From an uncultured Prevotella sp. (GTDB taxonomy: Bacteria; Bacteroidota; Bacteroidia; Bacteroidales; Bacteroidaceae): a stretch of 5,236 bases of DNA. Each line of letters begins with the position of its first letter. Position 1 is the first letter of the stretch. Below are positions 1-4,287 of the stretch, in pieces. The notes beneath the pieces are model-generated. The model was not told the DNA's origin. It saw only the letters and a program-made list of their open reading frames with translations, and searched no databases. The DNA lies in NCBI GenBank assembly GCA_900318855.1, contig ONMG01000086.1, positions 1 through 5,236 of the forward strand, read 5' to 3'. The position numbers and the translations under genes are program-made.

Positions 1-81
1 AGCGTAGATGTGGGAAATGGCCTGGTAGGCTTCCTCGTAACGGCCCTCCTTGCGCATGGCGAAAATGTCCCTTACTTCCAT
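1..81 (-). CDS. N-terminal fragment of a probable TPR-like protein (cut by left window edge)
   Basis: Only the first 27 codons are visible; the rest lies outside the window. The peptide begins MEVRDIFAMRKEGRYEEAYQ and continues AISHIYA. The segment K-E-G-R-Y-E-E-A-Y-Q-A-I has the spacing of the first helix of a tetratricopeptide repeat. From memory, similar N-termini (MEVRDIFALRKEGR-type) open Bacteroidales TPR proteins of unknown function. The ATG at 81-79 sits about 25 bp downstream of a perfect -7 box on the same strand, which supports this start and implies a short leader of roughly 20 nt. It is separated from the GNAT gene by 139 bp and probably has its own promoter. The coding call rests on the promoter fit and the TPR-like pattern in a very short sequence, so the family assignment is tentative. 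Confidence 0.65.
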   Translation of the reverse strand, partial: MEVRDIFAMRKEGRYEEAYQAISHIYA

Positions 82-106
82 TGGCTAGTCTTGATTTACG
101 GTTGGC

Positions 107-138
107 CAAAGTTACTATGAATTACTGAGAGTAGCAAG
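107..138 (-). promoter_or_regulatory. Bacteroidetes-type promoter for the leftmost gene
   Basis: On the minus strand, TAACTTTG (114-107) is a perfect match to the Bacteroidetes -7 consensus TAnnTTTG. A CTTG (138-135), one mismatch from the -33 consensus TTTG, lies 20 bp upstream, which is the usual spacing. The predicted start of transcription is near position 100, giving a leader of about 20 nt before the ATG at 81. Confidence 0.6.
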
Positions 139-176
139 TTTTTGCTTCCCTTTTTGTTTGGCGTGGGTTCGGGAAT

Positions 177-207
177 CAGCTGTGGAGCCTGCGGAAGGCT
201 GTAGCTG
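177..207 (-). terminator. Hairpin downstream of the GNAT gene, possible terminator
   Basis: About 14 bp past the GNAT stop codon, the minus-strand transcript can fold into two stacked perfect stems. CAGCT (207-203) pairs with AGCTG (181-177), and AGCCT (200-196) pairs with AGGCT (190-186) around a five-base TCCGC loop. A small asymmetric internal loop separates the stems. No U-tract follows, so this is either a weak or factor-assisted terminator or a 3'-end stabilising structure. The position suits the end of the three- or four-gene minus-strand unit. Confidence 0.4.
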
Positions 208-220
208 TCTGCAATGTGGA

Positions 221-745
221 CTATAGTGCAGGCCGAGGGGCTGTGATTTTCTGATAGGCCAACCGCTCGTCACCGTCAAGCAGAAGGATGATGCCGCAGT
301 AGGTGAAGCCGGCTTTGCTCAGGCAGTGCTGCATGATGTGGTTGTCGCGATGGGTGTCGATACGGATGTTGGAAGTCAGCTTGAGGCAGTAGTCCAAAAG
401 GTCGTGCATCACTCCGTGTGCGTCGGGGAGGCTGGCCACACGATGTATCACATAATAAGGCTGGGTGTCATCGAGCCAATGGCCGTGGTAGATCGTCCGG
501 TAGGTGACGTCGGGTCCGGGAATAAGTGCCCAGGTAGCCACGGCCTGCCCATGGTCTACGAGCAGATAGCTGTGCTGGTGCTCGATATCGTCTCTCAGCT
601 GCCATTCTGCGGGGCGATTGTCGTTCCACTGGTTAGGATTCCCTGTGGCCTTCATGATGCGGCGCCCGCTCTCAATGAGTGTCTTCACAGTGAAGAGGTC
701 GGCCAGGGTGGCCTTGCGGATGTATCGTTGCATAGTGGGTGGCAT
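221..745 (-). CDS. GNAT family N-acetyltransferase
   Basis: A 174-residue protein with a single GNAT (acetyl-CoA-dependent N-acetyltransferase) domain, presumably cytoplasmic; the substrate is unknown. Near residues 9-12 it has the typical N-terminal IRKA strand start, followed by a helix around 15-33 and NPNQW at 36-40. YVIHRVAS (98-105) forms the core strand. The C-terminal block IRIDTHRDNHIMQHCLSKAG (127-146) continues as FTYCGIILLLDGDERLAYQK. The 'NIRIDTH-DN-M', 'GF-YCGII' and 'DG-R-AYQ' signatures are those of a GNAT subgroup I recognise from Bacteroides and Prevotella. Start choice is open: the ATG at 745 gives MPPTMQRYIRKA, but the second ATG (733, Met5) better matches the usual short N-terminus. 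It lies 14 bp downstream of the DUF1304 gene and is probably its operon partner. Nothing in the sequence indicates a specific acceptor. Confidence 0.9.
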   Translation of the reverse strand: MPPTMQRYIRKATLADLFTVKTLIESGRRIMKATGNPNQWNDNRPAEWQLRDDIEHQHSYLLVDHGQAVATWALIPGPDVTYRTIYHGHWLDDTQPYYVIHRVASLPDAHGVMHDLLDYCLKLTSNIRIDTHRDNHIMQHCLSKAGFTYCGIILLLDGDERLAYQKITAPRPAL

Positions 746-759
746 ATTACTTGTCGGGC

Positions 760-1116
760 TTAGCTTAGGAGACTCACCGCCAGGCCGATGATGGCCAGCC
801 CACCTTGCTTAAGGATAATCTTGGGGTCGCTGGTCAGCCCGCCATAGAAGGCTGCTGCTATGACATAGCCGAAGAGCAGCTGGCCCCACAGCAGGTTGTG
901 CGTGAGTGCTGCCGTTATGAGTAGCAAGGCGATAAGACCATTGTAGATGCCTTGGTTCTTCAACAGCACGTTGATGTGGTGAGTGCGGAGCTCGTCAACG
1001 CTGATGCCAAAGGTGCGTGAGGTCTTCTTTGATGTGGTGGCAATGGTCTCCAGCACCATGATGTAAAGGTGCTCTAAAGCGGTGAGCAGCAGGAGGATGA
1101 GGGTGGGTGTGTTCAT
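760..1116 (-). CDS. DUF1304 family small integral membrane protein
   Basis: A 118-residue hydrophobic protein with about four transmembrane helices, at roughly residues 3-22, 57-72, 76-93 and 104-117. This length is usual for DUF1304. Family-like features are visible: LEHLYIMVLE (14-23) in the first helix, with Glu15, His16 and Glu23 embedded in the membrane; NQGIYNG (54-60) at the start of the second helix; YGG (91-93) ending the third; and KQG (103-105) before the fourth. The family has no established biochemical function; the buried acidic and histidine residues hint at ion or small-ligand contact, which is inference only. The gene starts 10 bp after the metallo-hydrolase gene and ends 14 bp before the acetyltransferase gene, so all three are probably co-transcribed. 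Confidence 0.88.
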   Translation of the reverse strand: MNTPTLILLLLTALEHLYIMVLETIATTSKKTSRTFGISVDELRTHHINVLLKNQGIYNGLIALLLITAALTHNLLWGQLLFGYVIAAAFYGGLTSDPKIILKQGGLAIIGLAVSLLS

Positions 1117-1126
1117 AACTGTTTCT

Positions 1127-1933
1127 CTAAAGATGAATGACTTCTAAGTCGTCGGGCACAAAGACATGTCCTTGGTAGACATGCTGTGCCTCCTCGGTGT
1201 ACTTCTGTTTCCTTGTAGTAAGGGTCTGATCTTCAGTGTGGTAGAGGATGAGGTTGCGCGCTCCGAGTTGCTGAGCCAGTCGTGCTGCGTCGAGAGCTGT
1301 ACTGTGGTGTTTCTCGTAAGGCTTGAAGCGATCCCTGTCGGCATACAGACAGAAGGCCTCGCTCATCAGCCAGTCGGCGCCCACGGCATAGCTGTGGTTG
1401 GCCTCGTTGTAGGGTTCGTCGCCCAGGCATACAAGACATTGTCCGTCAGGTAGCCAAGCCTTGAAGCCAAACTGCTTTTCCTTGGTGGAGTGAATGTCGA
1501 AGCATTGCAGTCTGATGTCGCCTACGTTGAAGGTGTCACCGTCGGTTAGTTCGTGTAGTAGGATTCTGTCTGCCATCTTGTCAGTCAGCTTCTTGGGCAG
1601 AAGCTCCTCTGTGAAGAGCTGAAGCAGACGGAGTACCCTTCGATGACTGTAGATGTGCAGCTGCGGAGGATTGGGTCGTTGAAGGGTGATGCGTATGAGC
1701 CATATGGCACCGAGGATGTGGTCGGTGTGAGCATGAGTAATAAAGAGGTGGCTAAGCGAGCCGCGGTCGATATGGGCGCGCTCCAATTGAGTGAGTATGC
1801 CATTGCCTCCTCCCGTGTCGACAAGCAGCCGGGAGCCTCCGCAGCTTTGGAGGACAAAGCATGTATTGAAACAGTGGGTTACGAGGGCGTTGCCCGTACC
1901 AAGCATTGTGATGGTTTGTGGGGATGCTGTCAT
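1127..1933 (-). CDS. Metallo-beta-lactamase-fold hydrolase, ribonuclease Z-like
   Basis: A 268-residue protein with a complete set of metal ligands for a two-zinc MBL-fold phosphodiesterase of the tRNase Z (RNase Z) group. The fold opens with ITMLGTGNA (8-16) and LLVDTGGGNG (36-45). Motif II is THAHTDHILG (66-75; His67, His69, Asp71, His72). Further candidate ligands are His148 in IHST, Asp172 in GDEP, His209/His210 in KHHSTALDAARLAQQLGA, and His232 in LYHTED. The run 'MSEAF' ... 'KHHSTA..AA.LAQQLGA..LILYHTED' parallels the RNase Z layout EATF...HST..AA.lA...g...L.LtH. I see no clear long flexible arm, the tRNA-gripping exosite of classical RNase Z, so tRNA 3' processing is not assured and another phosphodiester substrate is possible. 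The ATG at 1933 is the first one after an in-frame stop at 1963-1961. There is no strong Shine-Dalgarno sequence, as is usual in Bacteroidetes. Confidence 0.87.
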   Translation of the reverse strand: MTASPQTITMLGTGNALVTHCFNTCFVLQSCGGSRLLVDTGGGNGILTQLERAHIDRGSLSHLFITHAHTDHILGAIWLIRITLQRPNPPQLHIYSHRRVLRLLQLFTEELLPKKLTDKMADRILLHELTDGDTFNVGDIRLQCFDIHSTKEKQFGFKAWLPDGQCLVCLGDEPYNEANHSYAVGADWLMSEAFCLYADRDRFKPYEKHHSTALDAARLAQQLGARNLILYHTEDQTLTTRKQKYTEEAQHVYQGHVFVPDDLEVIHL

Positions 1934-2061
1934 ATGGCGAGATGGTGTCTTGATTACGGATTATGGTGCCTGAAAGACGGTGTACAAGGAGTGAGACCCG
2001 GCTTCCGCCTCGAAGGGTAGGACATATTCTGATAGGAGTTATGGGTGGACTGTATTTCCGC
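1934..2061 (-). other. Intergenic region between prmA and the MBL hydrolase gene
   Basis: This 128-bp spacer has no TAnnTTTG box on the minus strand, so no Bacteroidetes-type promoter is evident for the hydrolase gene and read-through from prmA is possible. It contains a 23-codon open frame (2025-1954, starting MSYPSRRKPG) that ends 20 nt before the hydrolase ATG. It also contains the phrase CCGTAATCAAGAC close to that ATG, which recurs in nearly the same form upstream of the leftmost gene. A short imperfect stem, CTTC/GAAG around CGCCTC (2002-2015), is too weak to call a terminator. Confidence 0.5.
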
Positions 2062-2934
2062 TTAGTCTTTTAGGAATGTGATACAACACCAGCTGTTAAG
2101 CGCTTTGCGCACTTGCTCAGACAGTTGCAGTTCCTTGGCTTTGGCGACAAGCAGGGAAGCATCGCTTTCGTAGAATCCGCTGATGATGAGGCTTGCGCCT
2201 GAACTCATCTTGGCTGCAAAGCGTGGAAGGTCGGCGAGCAGGATGTTCCGGTTGATGTTGGCCACCACAAGCTCGAAACAGCCTTCCACTTCTTGCAACA
2301 CTGAAGCGTCGCCCAAAAGCACTTTCATGGCGTCTGCTCCATTCTGTCGTGCGTTGTGCGTGGCGTTCTTCGTGCTCCACTCGTCAATGTCGTATCCTAT
2401 AGCCTCTTTGGCACCGAGTTTTAGGGCGGCAATGCTCAGAATACCTGTGCCACATCCACAGTCGAGCATACGCTTGCCTCGCGGACAGCAATGGATGATT
2501 GCGTCGAGCACCATCTGAGTTGTCTCATGCGTGCCTGTGCCGAAAGCCTGTCGTGCCTCAATACCAATTTTTATCGGCAGCGGGGAGGCGGACACTTGCT
2601 CTGCCGGGGTGTGCCGCTTATCGTAAACCAGGATGCATTCGTCGATACTTATCGGCCCGAATCCTGACTCCTCCCAGGTTTGGTTCCAGTCCTTGTCCTC
2701 TGCCATACTTACGGTGTAGCTGATGTGGACGCCTTGAATAGGGAACTGCCGGATGGCCTCGTCGAGCATGCTACTGTCAAATTGGCCGTCCACGGCATAG
2801 CCGTCAAGCCCATCTGAAGAATTTTCGAATGAGTCGCAGCCGGCTTCACCGGCAGCGTCGATAAGGAGATCAGATACAGTCTGCTTGATGTCATCCTGAC
2901 ATTGGAAGTCAATGTGAATGTGGGTATATCTCAT
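2062..2934 (-). CDS. prmA: Ribosomal protein L11 methyltransferase (PrmA)
   Basis: A 290-residue class I SAM-dependent methyltransferase, about the length of E. coli PrmA (293). The family methylates ribosomal protein L11 (in E. coli, several lysines and the N-terminal amino group) in the cytoplasm. Residues 1-75 form the acidic, variable substrate-recognition domain. The linker has KDWNQTWEESGFGPI (81-95). The signature AFGTGTHETT is at 130-139. SAM-binding motif I is LDCGCGTGILSIAA (157-170), followed by GYDID (180-184) with the acidic residue expected to bind the ribose hydroxyls. The catalytic-domain motif NINRNIL is at 226-232 (family 'aNIlanIL') and SGFY at 252-255. The C-terminus SWCCITFLKD resembles the usual 'eWc.l.f.k' ending. 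The ATG at 2934 follows an in-frame stop (2946-2944) and lies just downstream of a perfect -7 box. No key motif is missing. Confidence 0.97.
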   Translation of the reverse strand: MRYTHIHIDFQCQDDIKQTVSDLLIDAAGEAGCDSFENSSDGLDGYAVDGQFDSSMLDEAIRQFPIQGVHISYTVSMAEDKDWNQTWEESGFGPISIDECILVYDKRHTPAEQVSASPLPIKIGIEARQAFGTGTHETTQMVLDAIIHCCPRGKRMLDCGCGTGILSIAALKLGAKEAIGYDIDEWSTKNATHNARQNGADAMKVLLGDASVLQEVEGCFELVVANINRNILLADLPRFAAKMSSGASLIISGFYESDASLLVAKAKELQLSEQVRKALNSWCCITFLKD

Positions 2935-2956
2935 GTCGCTTGCTTAAATAATGCTG

Positions 2957-2964
2957 CAAAGATA
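2957..2964 (-). promoter_or_regulatory. -7 box of the prmA promoter
   Basis: TATCTTTG on the minus strand (2964-2957) matches the Bacteroidetes -7 consensus TAnnTTTG exactly and lies 22 bp upstream of the prmA ATG, implying a leader of only about 15 nt. No convincing TTTG-like -33 element is present at the usual 19-21 bp spacing, so promoter strength or dependence on an activator is uncertain. Confidence 0.5.
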
Positions 2965-2970
2965 TAAAAA

Positions 2971-3005
2971 ATAGGGAAAAACCTATGCTCCCTTAGGGAT
3001 TTTCC
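2971..3005. repeat. Nested inverted repeats between divergent promoters
   Basis: Three overlapping dyads lie between the two divergent -7 boxes. ATAGG (2971-2975) pairs with CCTAT (2982-2986). TCCCT (2989-2993) pairs with AGGGA (2995-2999) around one base. GGAAAA (2975-2980) pairs with TTTTCC (3000-3005). The TCCCT-N-AGGGA palindrome falls in the spacer of the plus-strand promoter and upstream of the minus-strand one, where an operator could act on both. An AT-rich promoter background makes short dyads common, so this is only suggestive. Confidence 0.35.
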
Positions 3006-3014
3006 TTATATTTG
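2984..3014 (+). promoter_or_regulatory. Promoter (P1) for the Trp/Tyr/Gly-rich protein gene
   Basis: TATATTTG (3007-3014), followed by CA, is a textbook Bacteroidetes -7 box. TATG (2984-2987), one mismatch from the -33 TTTG, lies 19 bp upstream. Transcription would start near 3018-3020, giving a leader of about 60 nt. Confidence 0.6.
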
Positions 3015-3029
3015 CAAGGCATTTGGAAC

Positions 3030-3037
3030 TAAATTTG
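3030..3037 (+). promoter_or_regulatory. Second, tandem -7 box (P2)
   Basis: TAAATTTG, again followed by CA, is a second exact match to TAnnTTTG, 23 bp downstream of the first. No good -33 element sits at the normal spacing; the nearest TTTG is the 3' half of P1, only 15 bp away. It could be an alternative start giving a leader of about 40 nt, or a fortuitous match. Confidence 0.35.
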
Positions 3038-3067
3038 CACCGTAGATAATAGAAAGGTTAACATTAT

Positions 3068-3074
3068 AAAGGAG
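3068..3074 (+). promoter_or_regulatory. Strong Shine-Dalgarno site
   Basis: AAAGGAG lies 7 nt before the ATG at 3082. Strong Shine-Dalgarno sequences are uncommon in Bacteroidetes and none of the other genes here has one, so this site both fixes the start and suggests efficient translation of this exported protein. Confidence 0.6.
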
Positions 3075-3081
3075 TAAGATT

Positions 3082-4158
3082 ATGAAACGAATTGTCTTAA
3101 TAAGCATCTTGGCCGGTATGCTGCCGTTGGGCCTGTTTGCTCAGGACGATGACCTCTACTTCACCCCTACCAAGGACGTGTCGGCACAACCCTCGCGTTC
3201 GGTAAAGAAGCAGGAAAGCCAATCATATTATAGTGGTAGCAACAGGGATGTTGACGAGTATAATCGTCATGGCAAGTATTGGAGTCATTATCAGAAGATA
3301 GGCTCCGACAATCAGGGTAACGACATCATCGAGTTTTCGAAGGGCAATGGTGTCTATCCCGACTCCACCTATATCGACACCACTTTTGTTGGTCGCTATT
3401 TCGACACGATTGATGACGGTGATGACTTCAAGTACACGAGCCGTATGAGTCGGTGGGACGGATTCTACGATCCTTGGTTCTACAGCTCATGGGGCTATTC
3501 TCCCTACTGGCGTGCCGGATGGGGATGGTATTCTCCCTGGTATGACCCTTGGTACTATGGCTACGGAGGATGGTATGGAGCATGGTATGATCCCTGGTAC
3601 TATGGATGGGGATATCCTTACTATGGCTATTACGGTTACTATGGCTGGGGCCGTCCTTGGTATGGCTATTATGGCTGGTATGACCCATGGTATTATGGTG
3701 GTGCCTACTATAGCTATGGTGGTCCCACTGGTTCACGCAATCATTCCTATGGTAATGCCAACTTCGGTGGTGGAAGCAGTACGACGGCAAGTCGCTTTGG
3801 CGGTAGAGGTACCTATGGAACCTTCGGCTCGCGCTCAGGCTTTAGCAGCAACTCTTCCCGCTCAGTAACCTATAGTCCGCGTACCTTCTCGGGCTCAACT
3901 CGCACCTACACTACCAATAGTAGTGGTGCACGCTTTGGTGGTAATGGCTCAACCCGCACATATACTCCGACAAGTACGGAAATGCCTGCTAACCGCAGTT
4001 ATAGTGCTCCCAGTCAAAGTACACGCAGCTTTGGTGGCAGCAGCTTTGGTGGTGGTTTCGGAGGAGCATCCCACTCGGGTGGCAGCTTCGGTGGTAGTCG
4101 CTCCGGCGGCTTCAGCGGTGGCGGCGGAGGAGGTGGCCATTTCGGTGGTCGCAGATAA
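3082..4158 (+). CDS. Secreted Trp/Tyr/Gly-rich low-complexity protein, function unknown
   Basis: A 358-residue protein in three parts after a signal peptide (1-20, MKRIVLIS...GLFA, probable signal peptidase I cleavage before Gln21). Residues 21-125 are acidic and of normal composition, with DVDEYNRHGKYW at 56-67. Residues 126-214 are extremely rich in Trp, Tyr, Gly and Pro, with the exact motif WYDPWYYG at 153-160, 168-175 and 199-206. Residues 215-358 are rich in Ser, Gly, Arg and Thr, with STRTYT at 272-277 and 290-295, repeated FGG units, and a polyglycine end closing HFGGRR. I recall related Bacteroides proteins carrying the label 'vitellogenin II precursor', which reflects composition rather than function. 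No catalytic motif, lipobox, transmembrane anchor or PorSS-type C-terminal domain is seen. It is likely periplasmic or surface-exposed; an adhesive, matrix or self-assembling role is inference. The start is supported by AAAGGAG 7 nt upstream and the signal peptide. A FadL-like gene follows. Confidence 0.85.
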   Translation: MKRIVLISILAGMLPLGLFAQDDDLYFTPTKDVSAQPSRSVKKQESQSYYSGSNRDVDEYNRHGKYWSHYQKIGSDNQGNDIIEFSKGNGVYPDSTYIDTTFVGRYFDTIDDGDDFKYTSRMSRWDGFYDPWFYSSWGYSPYWRAGWGWYSPWYDPWYYGYGGWYGAWYDPWYYGWGYPYYGYYGYYGWGRPWYGYYGWYDPWYYGGAYYSYGGPTGSRNHSYGNANFGGGSSTTASRFGGRGTYGTFGSRSGFSSNSSRSVTYSPRTFSGSTRTYTTNSSGARFGGNGSTRTYTPTSTEMPANRSYSAPSQSTRSFGGSSFGGGFGGASHSGGSFGGSRSGGFSGGGGGGGHFGGRR

Positions 4159-4167
4159 CCGAGAAGA

Positions 4168-4211
4168 GTGTCCTAACAGTGTCTCTCGTTGCGAGGAACG
4201 CTGTAGGACAT
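4168..4211 (+). terminator. Long imperfect hairpin between the two plus-strand genes
   Basis: GTCCTA (4170-4175) pairs with TAGGAC (4204-4209), CAG (4177-4179) with CTG (4201-4203), GT (4181-4182) with AC (4198-4199), and CTCG (4185-4188) with CGAG (4192-4195) around a TTG loop. T-A (4169/4210) and G-T pairs extend the ends. Only one bulged A (4176) and one C/A mismatch interrupt roughly 18 pairs. It begins about 10 bp after the stop codon. No U-tract follows directly (the nearest is ATTTTA, about 17 bp on), so it could be a terminator, a partial attenuator setting the ratio of the two genes, or an RNA-stability element. Confidence 0.5.
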
Positions 4212-4253
4212 GCGAGTGATAGATGATATTTTATGGCGGGGATACCTATGAGG

Positions 4254-4275
4254 TTGAATTGCCATCAACAATTAA
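4254..4275 (+). repeat. Small inverted repeat just upstream of the FadL-like start codon
   Basis: TTGAATTG (4254-4261) and CAATTAA (4269-4275) can pair with one bulged G around a 7-nt loop, ending 12 nt before the ATG at 4288. The stem is AT-rich and weak; a role in translation initiation is possible but not supported by anything else. Confidence 0.25.
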
Positions 4276-4287
4276 AGAACATTGATT

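Noticed and set aside
133..155. AGCAA-GTTT-TTGCT stem followed by a T-rich run on the plus strand, resembling a terminator
   Set aside because: No plus-strand gene lies upstream, and it overlaps the -33 region of the leftmost gene's minus-strand promoter.
326..763. 145-codon plus-strand open frame
   Set aside because: It lies antisense across the GNAT gene, which has clear family motifs. The frame has no recognisable domain or start context.
1643..2020. 125-codon plus-strand open frame
   Set aside because: It is mostly antisense to the MBL hydrolase gene and its translation shows no family features.
3538..3699. The repeated WYDPWYYG-coding DNA as a CRISPR or tandem DNA repeat
   Set aside because: Copies are unevenly spaced (45 and 93 bp) and diverge at synonymous sites. 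It is a protein-level repeat inside a gene.
3428..3790. His/Ser-rich minus-strand frame opposite the aromatic block
   Set aside because: Its biased composition is the direct reverse-complement consequence of the Trp/Tyr/Gly codons, with no independent support.
3512..3868. Met/Gly-rich 118-codon plus-strand frame inside the secreted-protein gene
   Set aside because: It is a +1-type shadow of the repetitive TGG/TAT/GGN codons. The real frame has a signal peptide, a Shine-Dalgarno site and a promoter.
4224..4235. AT-rich ATATTTTATG as a possible -7 box for the FadL-like gene
   Set aside because: It mismatches TAnnTTTG and has no -33 TTTG at the proper distance.
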